This document shows positions 1-5,827 of a stretch of 14,327 nt of DNA, one piece after another. This DNA is from UBA2177 sp964452735. Lineage in GTDB: Bacteria > Patescibacteriota > Dojkabacteria > SC72. The stretch spans positions 1-14,327 of the forward strand of contig CAYVNA010000016.1 of assembly GCA_964452735.1 (NCBI GenBank), written 5' to 3'. Positions within the stretch are counted from its first letter, which is position 1; each line of letters starts with the position of its first letter. Made by a program: the position numbers and the translations under genes. Under the pieces are notes generated by a model. That model saw only the letters and a list, made by a program, of their open reading frames with translations, was not told where the DNA came from and did not search any database.

Positions 1-60
1 ATAACTAAACGCAAACTTCTGTCGAAAGCCTTACGTCCCCATATTGATAAAGAACATAGT

Positions 61-69
61 ATTATACCA
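61..69 (-). promoter_or_regulatory. candidate extended -10 promoter reading left out of the window
   Basis: On the minus strand this site reads TGGTATAAT, a perfect TATAAT with the TGn extension of an extended -10 promoter. It lies just past the toxin stop codon, and no good -35 hexamer is visible upstream. It could start a transcript for a gene beyond the left edge. Bases 1-60 hold no supported gene. In AT-rich DNA a TATAAT match alone is weak evidence. Confidence 0.35.
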
Positions 70-70
70 T

Positions 71-367
71 TTATCTACACACTTTTGTACTACCAGAATA
101 CCCACCAATTGTTAACAAAAGGATAATATCACCATTCTCAAACCTCCAAAGTATTCGGATATCACCGTTAACTCTAGAACTGTACACCTTACCAATAGAT
201 GAAGTATTTACAATGTGAGTCCTTAACCCTAGACCTAAAGGATCCATTCTCAACTTTTTCAATGTAGCAACTACTTTCGCAACTAACCTACTATTTTTCT
301 TAGTTATCTTTTTGATCTGATTTCTATATTGGGGTGTTAAATTTATTATAAAATTATTCTTCTTCAT
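71..367 (-). CDS. RelE/ParE-superfamily toxin (type II toxin-antitoxin, likely mRNA interferase)
   Basis: This 98-residue basic protein fits the RelE/YoeB/YafQ-like toxin fold in length and pattern. It has a lysine-rich helical N-terminus (residues 1-45), then the beta-sheet core with SSRVNGDIRILWRF at about residues 63-76 and a terminal IGGYSGSTKV. In many relatives the last segment reads GGHSGSSKVY, so a tyrosine (Y90) replaces the usual histidine here. Known RelE relatives cleave mRNA in the ribosome; that activity is inferred from family resemblance only. The ATG at 367 overlaps the end of the upstream antitoxin gene by 14 bp, which implies translational coupling in one operon. No Shine-Dalgarno sequence precedes it. 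The family call is fairly safe; the exact subfamily is not. Confidence 0.8.
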   Translation of the reverse strand: MKKNNFIINLTPQYRNQIKKITKKNSRLVAKVVATLKKLRMDPLGLGLRTHIVNTSSIGKVYSSRVNGDIRILWRFENGDIILLLTIGGYSGSTKVCR

Positions 368-659
368 TTATAAGGGAAGAAAAATAATCTTCTATTTCTT
401 TTGGACTTTTTAAAGAAATTGCTTTCCCCTCCCTATACTCTTTTATCCCATCCTCTATATCCTTAAGCAGTTTAGGATCATCTAGATATTCCTCGGGACC
501 AAGATAGAAATTCTCAATATCCTTTGTTAATACATATCTAACATATTCAGGAAAAGAATAGCCAAATATCTTAGCTTTTGATTCAGCGATATCCATTAAC
601 CTACTAGGGAATGTAATTTGTCTCGTTACACTTTTTTTATAATCAATACCCTTACTCAT
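354..659 (-). CDS. ribbon-helix-helix antitoxin of the RelE-type toxin
   Basis: This 101-residue protein has a short basic N-terminus with a strand-like segment (TRQITFPSR, residues 12-20). Two helices follow, including FGYSFPEYVRYVL (residues 32-44), a pattern typical of ribbon-helix-helix antitoxins. The acidic C-terminal half (residues 53-101, ending NEEE) would wrap and neutralise the basic toxin. The frame is open 21 codons further upstream, but that extension would begin with an untypical leader and cover the operator and promoter, so the ATG at 659 is preferred. It is the first gene of the operon and overlaps the toxin start by 14 bp. Autorepression is likely, because a palindrome with a third half-site lies between its promoter and start codon. 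Confidence 0.8.
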   Translation of the reverse strand: MSKGIDYKKSVTRQITFPSRLMDIAESKAKIFGYSFPEYVRYVLTKDIENFYLGPEEYLDDPKLLKDIEDGIKEYREGKAISLKSPKEIEDYFSSLINEEE

Positions 660-691
660 TTGTATATAATTTGTATAATTTAATATACAAA
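659..691. promoter_or_regulatory. candidate operator of the toxin-antitoxin operon
   Basis: A perfect inverted repeat has arms TTTGTATA (670-677) and TATACAAA (684-691) around a 6-bp spacer. A third identical half-site TTTGTATA lies at 659-666, 11 bp from the first arm and therefore on about the same helical face. The right arm overlaps the -10 hexamer and the third half-site touches the start codon. This is the arrangement expected for autorepression by a ribbon-helix-helix antitoxin; binding itself is inferred. Confidence 0.6.
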
Positions 692-718
692 TATAACACA
701 AGTAGGTATAGTTGTAAA
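690..718 (-). promoter_or_regulatory. sigma-70-like promoter of the toxin-antitoxin operon
   Basis: On the minus strand a -35 box TTTACA (713-718, 5/6 match to TTGACA) and a -10 box TATATT (690-695, 5/6 match to TATAAT) are separated by exactly 17 bp. The start codon of the antitoxin follows about 30 bp after the -10 box. The -35 box sits only a few bases past the stop codon of the upstream glycosidase gene, giving the module its own promoter. Confidence 0.6.
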
Positions 719-722
719 ACAT

Positions 723-1979
723 CTAACTATATTTCTTTATTAAATCTCTATAATAATAGCCACTATTTTTGATCTTCCTTTCCTTAGTATCTGGATCTAT
801 TCCAACCAATCCAAACTTAGGCCAAAAACCCTCACTCCATTCAAAATTATCAAGCAAACTCCAATGCATATAACCGCGAACATTCACACCATACTCCAAG
901 GCATCTCCTAAAGCCCTTACACTCTCATCTAACCACCACTTCCTATATTTATCATCCCTATCCGCCAACCCATTCTCTGTCACATATACAGGAAGATGAT
1001 ACCTATCTCCCAAATCCCTTAAAACATAGTATAAAGAATATGGTTCCAAACCCCACCCTATATCACTTCTCTTTTTGTATTTGTCTCTCAGACCACTAAA
1101 ACATACCTCATGATCAAAATAAAAGTTTAAAGATATGTAATCTAGATAGTTTTTAACTCTATTTATAAAAAACTCATTGACAAAAAAATCAGACATCCTA
1201 GCTAATACTTTGTTAAAAAACCTCTCTTCATATGCTCTAAATCTTTGATTATTCTTTGCAAAAGAAACATGAATAGATTCATCAAACTTCTTTATAGATT
1301 CATAACCAACCTTATGCATATTAACCAAATTGATAAAACAGACTTTGTAAAAAAGAAATATGTTCTTTTTCTGAGGAGGCCATTTACCTTGCAAGTAACT
1401 ACTCGTTGATACCACAAGTGGTTCATTTATAGTCATCCAATATTTAACATCATTACCAAAATTCTCAACGAGAGTTTCCACATACTTTTCGAAATAATTA
1501 ACAATATTTTTAGATAATAAACCTCCCTCTTCTTCTAACCACAGAGGTAAAGTCCAATGCCAACATGTTAGAAATGGTTCGATATCATTTCTTTTTAATT
1601 CTTGTATAAGGTTGAAATAGTAACGAATACCTTCTTCAGATATTTTTCCTTTCTCTGGTTCTATCCGAGACCAATCTATAGAAAATCTATAACAATTCAT
1701 ACCCAAGTTCTTCATTATGGATACATCCTCTTTATATCTATTGAAACCATCTACAACACTACCACTAATATAATTGTTGCGATCACATGCCTCCTTCACA
1801 TTTTTATCACCTATTGGGTAATTAAAGAACCTCTTTCCTCCGCTTTTATAATATTCACTCTCTACCTTAGAATGTTCCACTTCCCATCGACTCCAGTTAT
1901 TAATTAAACCACCCTCCACTTGATGGCTAGATGTGGATGTCCCCCAAAAGAAATCTTTAGGAAAGATATTCTTATTCAA
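723..1979 (-). CDS. glycoside hydrolase family 1 beta-glycosidase (beta-glucosidase-like)
   Basis: This is a complete 418-residue GH1 (beta/alpha)8-barrel enzyme of the retaining mechanism. It begins with the family signature FFWGTSTSSHQVEGG (residues 10-24). The acid/base glutamate lies in TINEP (E186) and the nucleophile in VTENG (E335). Further sugar-site residues are visible: Q20, H141-W142, N185, W373, E380 and W381 in HWSLLDNFEWSEG. It has no signal peptide, so it is probably cytoplasmic and cleaves small beta-glycosides. The length is at the short end for GH1. The start is TTG: an in-frame stop lies five codons upstream and the next ATG would remove the N-terminal signature. No Shine-Dalgarno sequence is present and the stop is TAG. 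It follows the RNA methyltransferase by about 60 bp in the same direction. Substrate specificity cannot be read from the sequence. Confidence 0.93.
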   Translation of the reverse strand: MNKNIFPKDFFWGTSTSSHQVEGGLINNWSRWEVEHSKVESEYYKSGGKRFFNYPIGDKNVKEACDRNNYISGSVVDGFNRYKEDVSIMKNLGMNCYRFSIDWSRIEPEKGKISEEGIRYYFNLIQELKRNDIEPFLTCWHWTLPLWLEEEGGLLSKNIVNYFEKYVETLVENFGNDVKYWMTINEPLVVSTSSYLQGKWPPQKKNIFLFYKVCFINLVNMHKVGYESIKKFDESIHVSFAKNNQRFRAYEERFFNKVLARMSDFFVNEFFINRVKNYLDYISLNFYFDHEVCFSGLRDKYKKRSDIGWGLEPYSLYYVLRDLGDRYHLPVYVTENGLADRDDKYRKWWLDESVRALGDALEYGVNVRGYMHWSLLDNFEWSEGFWPKFGLVGIDPDTKERKIKNSGYYYRDLIKKYS

Positions 1980-2041
1980 GATATATAATAATTATATTAT
2001 TGATATATTCTACACTATTTATACACCTTTAAAATCTGAAA

Positions 2042-2770
2042 CTACTTCTTCTTCTTATATACCTCCCACAACCCAATACCTGTAGCTATAGATAAGTTAA
2101 GAGAATCTATATCTTTCTCATGGGGAATATACACACTCTGCCCCAGCTTAGAATACTCACTAGGAAGTCCCCTACCCTCATTTCCCTGCACTATTGCAAA
2201 AGGTTCCTCAAATGACACATCGCTGATACTCTTAGCACCATCTAACATAAAAGGATAAAGATTATGATTTTTATATTTAGTAATATACTCCTGTATATTA
2301 TCAAAGAATTCAAAATTAATATGAAAAAAGGCTCCCATCGCAGATCTAATAACCATAGGGTCAAAAATATCAACAGAAGGCTTAATAATACCTAAATTCT
2401 TAAAACTAAAACCAACCATACTCCTAATGATCGTTCCCATATTACCCATGTTACTAGGATTATCCAAAACAACATGATTACTACTAGTTTCCAACTCACT
2501 CTCATACTTATTAAATACACCAACAACAAAAGTATTCTCCTTGTATGCTATTTTCTCTATACACCGATCATTAACCTCAATTCTAATATCTGCTTCTCTA
2601 CACATCTTAACAACCTCCTCTACACCACCACTCTCAAGGGCATCTTCTTTTATCAAAACTTTTAAAACGTCCTCCTTACGATATCGAAGAAGATCCAAGG
2701 TTGGATAAGCACCAAATGAATATGAATAGTTAAACTTCTTCTGATATCTTTTAAGTTTAGGGATTAACAT
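2042..2770 (-). CDS. SpoU/TrmH-family RNA 2'-O-ribose methyltransferase
   Basis: This 242-residue protein carries the three SPOUT motifs of the SpoU (TrmH) class. Motif 1 is NPSNMGNMGTIIR (residues 104-116), with the conserved N and catalytic-type R. Motif 2 is IVQGNEGRGLP (193-203). Motif 3 is SLNLSIATGIGLWE (223-236). Family members bind S-adenosylmethionine in a trefoil knot and methylate ribose 2'-OH in rRNA or tRNA; the target here is unknown. The N-terminal part resembles the RNA-binding substrate domain of RlmB/TsnR relatives. The frame allows an earlier ATG at 2821, but that start would overlap the preceding gene by 44 bp with a purely basic tail. The ATG at 2770, 7 bp after the previous stop, gives the N-terminus I expect for the family. 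No clear Shine-Dalgarno is seen at either start. The stop is TAG. Confidence 0.88.
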   Translation of the reverse strand: MLIPKLKRYQKKFNYSYSFGAYPTLDLLRYRKEDVLKVLIKEDALESGGVEEVVKMCREADIRIEVNDRCIEKIAYKENTFVVGVFNKYESELETSSNHVVLDNPSNMGNMGTIIRSMVGFSFKNLGIIKPSVDIFDPMVIRSAMGAFFHINFEFFDNIQEYITKYKNHNLYPFMLDGAKSISDVSFEEPFAIVQGNEGRGLPSEYSKLGQSVYIPHEKDIDSLNLSIATGIGLWEVYKKKK

Positions 2771-2777
2771 ATTTATT

Positions 2778-3725
2778 CTACTTTTTCCTAACAACTTTAC
2801 TCTTCTTTTTACTCTTCTCATTTATCAATTCCCATTTCTCTTTCCTTATCACAAGATATGCCTCCTCTACTTTCTTTTTTGTTAAGTCTAGAAGCCTATT
2901 CTTCTCTTCAAGTACTTTCTGAAATTCTAGCTCTTTCTGATACATTTCATAGATACTGTTTAGGAAACCTATGAGGAGAGCAACATATGCGAAGAATTTT
3001 GCCCATATGGAAAGGTTGACCATGTTGTAGTATTCGATATTGAGAAAAGGAAGGAAGAATATTTGAGAGAGTACGAGGAAGGATAGGCAGAATATCAACC
3101 AGAAATCAAAATTATCATATCTCCACTCTTGTCTAAACATGAACCCTATGAAAGATATTACCAAAAGAAGTACTGTTACTGTCCCAACAATGACAACCCA
3201 GAGGCTTTCTAGAAGGATATTGGATATTACTAGATAGACAATTATTCCACTGAATACTAAGAACGCACCTGCAACCATCATTATTATGAATTTTTCCTTT
3301 TTATTATCATTTCTCTCCTCTCTATTCTTCGAAAGAAGCCATCCTAAGAAAAGCAAGAGAGAAAGGAAACCTCGCGAAAGGATAGAAGAGAATGGATATA
3401 TCTCGCCAGGTCTATAGAAAAAGAGATTTCTAAATTCCGATACGTCTATCACTATTTGGAGAACATCCAAAAGACCAACAGCTAGAAACCCTATTCCCAA
3501 GAAAAGGAATGCTAAGCTTTTTCTTTGTGTGTAGTAGCGAAGTAGTGCTATTACCCCTATGAAGGTTGCGAAGATTCCGGAGATTAGAACTACGAAATAT
3601 TGAAAATCTTGGATCCAAACAATTTCACCAGCAAAAAAAGCTAGTACGAGAAAGGCAAGTATGGAGATGAGCATCATCAAGAATTGTAATACTACATGTT
3701 TCTTCTCTAAAGGTTCTTTTTCCAT
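2778..3725 (-). CDS. eight-helix membrane protein, MASE3-like sensor domain without an output domain
   Basis: This 315-residue protein has about eight hydrophobic helices (roughly 12-33, 42-63, 70-93, 112-132, 146-168, 174-197, 207-228, 238-258). A charged coiled-coil-like tail (260-305) and a very basic end (SKKKSKVVRKK) follow. The segments LAFLFLGIGFLAVGLLDVLQ and WAKFFAYVALLIGFLNSIYE resemble the MASE3-type membrane sensory domains that usually sit in front of histidine kinases or cyclic-nucleotide enzymes. The MASE3 match is from memory and moderate. No kinase, GGDEF or other catalytic domain follows: the frame ends in TAG, and a different gene begins at once. It may be a stand-alone sensor, a partner of another protein, or the remnant of a longer receptor. 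It lies 15 bp after the pilin-like gene in the same direction. Confidence 0.6.
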   Translation of the reverse strand: MEKEPLEKKHVVLQFLMMLISILAFLVLAFFAGEIVWIQDFQYFVVLISGIFATFIGVIALLRYYTQRKSLAFLFLGIGFLAVGLLDVLQIVIDVSEFRNLFFYRPGEIYPFSSILSRGFLSLLLFLGWLLSKNREERNDNKKEKFIIMMVAGAFLVFSGIIVYLVISNILLESLWVVIVGTVTVLLLVISFIGFMFRQEWRYDNFDFWLIFCLSFLVLSQIFFLPFLNIEYYNMVNLSIWAKFFAYVALLIGFLNSIYEMYQKELEFQKVLEEKNRLLDLTKKKVEEAYLVIRKEKWELINEKSKKKSKVVRKK

Positions 3726-3740
3726 TGTTAGAAGTATAAA

Positions 3741-4268
3741 CTAAAATAAATACTTAGTGAATGATATTGTGACATTTCTTTCTGCATACGGGGCACAGAC
3801 AGTTACATTCCCCTGTCCATCTTGTGAAATATAATAGCCTGTTCCATTTACAGATTTTGTTGTTGGATCTGATGGGAGTGCTGTTATTTTTTGTGTCGTA
3901 TTCTTAATCTCTCCTAAGAAAGAGAGATTCACTAAACCTTTGCAATCATATGGACCCATTTTACAGATTTCGTTACCTAAAGATACACAGTTTTTAGTAA
4001 TGGGAATTTCTTCTGGGATTTCACCTAATTCATCTACATAAGCTGATACCGTCGTCAGGATAGAAGCAATGTCAGCACTGCGATAGATATTCCTTTGATC
4101 AGCCCCTTTTTTGTCTGGGTTAAGTACAAGATATGCTATGAAAGCAATTACGAAGAGAGCACAAACAATGACCAGAAAATCTAGTATTGAGAATCCTTTT
4201 TCTACTGACTTCTCCTCTGTTTTGTGAATATAGCCAACAGGGTACTGGGCAGTTTGTTGTGCTTGCAT
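3741..4268 (-). CDS. type IV pilin-like (pseudopilin) secreted protein
   Basis: This 175-residue protein has a 25-residue hydrophilic leader ending in KG, then FSILDFLVIVCALFVIAFIAYLVL, a single hydrophobic helix like the class III N-terminus processed by prepilin peptidase (cut after G25). The helix is followed by NPDKKGADQRN and a region resembling the ...R..D...I......Y pattern of CPR pilins. The usual glutamate at mature position 5 is aspartate here (D30). The C-terminal domain has four cysteines (C94, C102, C109, C158) that could form disulfides outside the cell. No pilus-assembly ATPase or peptidase gene is nearby. An upstream TTG (4283) would add five residues; the ATG at 4268 is preferred. 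The frame stays open further upstream with protein-like composition but without a standard start, so the true N-terminus is uncertain. The stop is TAG. Confidence 0.7.
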   Translation of the reverse strand: MQAQQTAQYPVGYIHKTEEKSVEKGFSILDFLVIVCALFVIAFIAYLVLNPDKKGADQRNIYRSADIASILTTVSAYVDELGEIPEEIPITKNCVSLGNEICKMGPYDCKGLVNLSFLGEIKNTTQKITALPSDPTTKSVNGTGYYISQDGQGNVTVCAPYAERNVTISFTKYLF

Positions 4269-4447
4269 ATAAACATAATACAAAGAATTTGGAAAAGTTC
4301 CAATACCTAAGGGACTAGAAGATTCGCTTCCTACAGTACAAGCAGCACAAGGATAATTAGCATCCCCATAGTGTAATAGTCAGAAGATATAGTAGTTACA
4401 TATTTCAGAAGTGTTGGAACTACACGATTACCGAACACAAAGAGCAC

Positions 4448-4456
4448 TTATCCACA
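4448..4456 (+). promoter_or_regulatory. perfect DnaA-box match outside the origin
   Basis: The sequence TTATCCACA matches the 9-bp DnaA box consensus exactly. It is about 3.6 kb from the nearest origin boxes, in non-coding DNA between the pilin-like gene and tRNA-Ser. It could titrate DnaA or regulate transcription, or be a chance match. Confidence 0.35.
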
Positions 4457-4562
4457 ACTATTTAAAGAGTGCGAATAACTCTTGTGAGGAAGAAATCTCC
4501 GGAAATAGTATATAAATTTCTGTTAATAATCATTCGGAAAACATCTCTACTAGAGGCTTTGT

Positions 4563-4581
4563 AACTATGTTCGACATAGTT
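4563..4581 (-). terminator. hairpin 3' of tRNA-Ser
   Basis: A perfect 8-bp stem (AACTATGT/ACATAGTT) with a 3-base loop begins 8 bases past the tRNA 3' end on the minus strand. No U-tract follows, so it is not a textbook intrinsic terminator. It may protect the 3' end, mark a processing site, or terminate weakly. Confidence 0.35.
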
Positions 4582-4588
4582 CATGCTC

Positions 4589-4676
4589 CGGAGGGAGAGG
4601 GATTCGAACCCTCGGTCCTAAATATTAGGACAGAGCTTTTCGAGAGCTCCCCTTTCGACCACTCAGGCATCCCTCC
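4589..4676 (-). tRNA. tRNA-Ser, anticodon CGA
   Basis: An 88-base class II tRNA folds fully. The acceptor stem is GGAGGGA/TCCCTCC with discriminator G73. The D-arm is followed by anticodon stem GAGCT/AGCTC with loop CTCGAAA (anticodon CGA, reading UCG). The long variable arm is GTCCTAA/TTAGGAC, and the T-arm is GAGGG/CCCTC with loop TTCGAAT. The long variable arm plus G73 identify serine. CCA is not encoded, so it must be added enzymatically. It begins 21 bp after the stop of the membrane-protein gene upstream on the same strand and may be co-transcribed with it. Confidence 0.95.
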
Positions 4677-4697
4677 TTGAAAATAAATGGTAGTAAG

Positions 4698-5372
4698 CTA
4701 GACTTCATCAAAAGGAATATATTCTCCATAACTAAACTTGTCTATCCAATCCCATTTCTTTATATCCTCATACAATATATATCTCTGCAGTAAAACAAAA
4801 ATAGCATCTCGATCTTTCTCATCAATCAAGAGAGTTAATACTCTCGGATAATTAAGCTTTGTCTTCACAACAAGAAATAGAACTCCATTTTTTCTTGCCA
4901 TGAAAAAAGATTCAAATAAATACCATTCAAAAAGCTTGTCCCCTGTTTCTATTCCCCTAGCAGTTATTTTGTGAGTAGCATCCAAAGGCTTTGTAGTACT
5001 CACAACATACAAAAGAAATAGCATAGACATAATAGAAGCCATAAGAAGATAATTACCTAGAATTGCAAGTAATATACAAAATGCTAGAGCTAAAGCAAGA
5101 ACAATTAAGAATCCTTTATTATTGAACTGGGGCTGGTATCTTTCTGGCGATACCCATTCGAAAAGTTTAACATTCTGCACTACTTTAACCTCTTCGTTCT
5201 TTCCAATTTCTACATTCCCTTCAACAATGTCCTTCCGAAGAACATCTTTAGCTTTTTCCTCTTTTACTTTTCTCTCTTTCTTGACCTTCTCTTTCTCTTC
5301 CCTTAGTTTCTTCTCCCCAGACAAGACTTCAAGAATTTTCTTTAATTCACTATTTTCTTTTTGTGTACTCAT
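4698..5372 (-). CDS. conserved membrane protein of unknown function (CPR-type family)
   Basis: This 224-residue protein has a highly charged coiled-coil-like N-terminus (residues 1-65, Lys/Glu-rich). A short motif LFEWVSPER (70-78) is followed by two adjacent transmembrane helices (about 87-105 and 107-127) and a soluble C-terminal domain (130-224). The arrangement LFEW - two helices - HKITARGI - ...FEWYLFESFF - RVLTLLI - I..LLQRYILYED resembles an uncharacterised family I recall as common in Patescibacteria, whose C-terminal part looks like a bacterial PH-like beta domain. That relationship is from memory. The start ATG at 5372 lies 7 bp after the stop of the upstream small membrane protein, so the two are likely one operon, possibly with tRNA-Ser behind. 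No function can be given. Confidence 0.65.
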   Translation of the reverse strand: MSTQKENSELKKILEVLSGEKKLREEKEKVKKERKVKEEKAKDVLRKDIVEGNVEIGKNEEVKVVQNVKLFEWVSPERYQPQFNNKGFLIVLALALAFCILLAILGNYLLMASIMSMLFLLYVVSTTKPLDATHKITARGIETGDKLFEWYLFESFFMARKNGVLFLVVKTKLNYPRVLTLLIDEKDRDAIFVLLQRYILYEDIKKWDWIDKFSYGEYIPFDEV

Positions 5373-5379
5373 ACAACAA

Positions 5380-5748
5380 TCATATAATAAAAGGTATTAC
5401 TAAAACAACTATTAGGATAGCAACCCCCCATATCCAATTTAAAATATTGAAGAAATTCAGAGTAAATACTATGAAAAATCCTATTGTAATAACTAAAGAT
5501 TGTTTAATACTTACAATATAGATACTTGATTGGGTAACTTGTTTATTAATAGATCTCAAAACAATAGCTATAAGTATAGATAGGAGAGAGAATATGGATA
5601 TCAAGCTGAGTACGACAACAAAGGAAATATTCAACCAATCATACTCCCCTGTCTGATTTGTAGGAAGGAAATTAGGGTTTGTGAACAAATAATACAAAAA
5701 TGTTACAGCAGATATCATTGTAATTGTGAGTATTGAAAAGAATTTCAT
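5380..5748 (-). CDS. small four-helix membrane protein of unknown function
   Basis: This 122-residue, very hydrophobic protein has four predicted transmembrane helices (about 3-22, 41-64, 82-100, 104-122). A short extracytoplasmic or cytoplasmic loop with NPNFLPTNQTGEYDW lies between helices 1 and 2. I recognise no motif. It is the only gene in the window with a strong Shine-Dalgarno sequence (AGGAGG, 5754-5759, 5 bases before the ATG). The layout and overall hydrophobicity recall pilin-operon or secretion accessory proteins, but that is not enough for a call. It stops with TGA, one of two such stops here. It heads a probable operon with the membrane protein 7 bp downstream. Confidence 0.6.
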   Translation of the reverse strand: MKFFSILTITMISAVTFLYYLFTNPNFLPTNQTGEYDWLNISFVVVLSLISIFSLLSILIAIVLRSINKQVTQSSIYIVSIKQSLVITIGFFIVFTLNFFNILNWIWGVAILIVVLVIPFII

Positions 5749-5753
5749 AAATT

Positions 5754-5759
5754 CCTCCT
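5754..5759 (-). promoter_or_regulatory. Shine-Dalgarno site (AGGAGG), the only strong one in the window
   Basis: The minus strand reads AGGAGG followed by 5 bases and the ATG at 5748. It is a near-ideal ribosome-binding site. It stands out because the other protein genes here have no recognisable site at normal spacing. Confidence 0.75.
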
Positions 5760-5779
5760 ATATAGGTTTTTAATTTTGA

Positions 5780-5808
5780 TTGTATATGAATTACTATCCA
5801 TTCATAAT
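5780..5808 (+). promoter_or_regulatory. candidate promoter with overlapping inverted repeat upstream of the OmpR-type regulator
   Basis: A weak -35 (TTGTAT, 5780-5785) and a good -10 (CATAAT, 5803-5808) are 17 bp apart, ending 19 bp before the regulator ATG. An inverted repeat TATGAAT (5785-5791) / ATTCATA (5800-5806) with an 8-bp spacer lies across the promoter spacer and -10. It could be an operator for autoregulation or for control of the divergent membrane-protein operon. In AT-rich DNA both elements could be coincidental. Confidence 0.35.
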
Positions 5809-5827
5809 AATTTTTTACATATTTATT

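Larger units (their letters stand above)
4284..4588. other. intergenic region of uncertain content between pilin-like gene and tRNA-Ser
   Basis: No complete gene is supported in these roughly 300 bp. On the minus strand the pilin frame remains open back to a TGA near 4380. A second frame is open from a GTG at 4447 to a TAG near 4342. A single added base at the C4 run (4364-4367) would join the two frames, so this may be a frameshifted 5' extension of the pilin-like gene or decayed coding DNA. The region also holds a perfect DnaA-box match (4448-4456) and, next to the tRNA, a perfect hairpin (4563-4581). Confidence 0.4.

Noticed and set aside
2771..2821. Longer N-terminus for the RNA methyltransferase starting at 2821
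   Set aside because: It would overlap the preceding gene by 44 bp and add only a basic tail from the other gene's lysine-rich end. The ATG at 2770 gives the expected family start.
4295..4363. Short plus-strand frame in the spacer (ends VQAAQG)
   Set aside because: It has only about 23 codons, no start codon and no ribosome-binding site.
5380..5382. UGA recoding (glycine, as in Gracilibacteria/SR1)
   Set aside because: Full-length DnaN, DnaA, GH1 and others have no in-frame UGA and use ordinary GGN glycine codons. UGA ends two genes at sensible positions (5380 and 13344).
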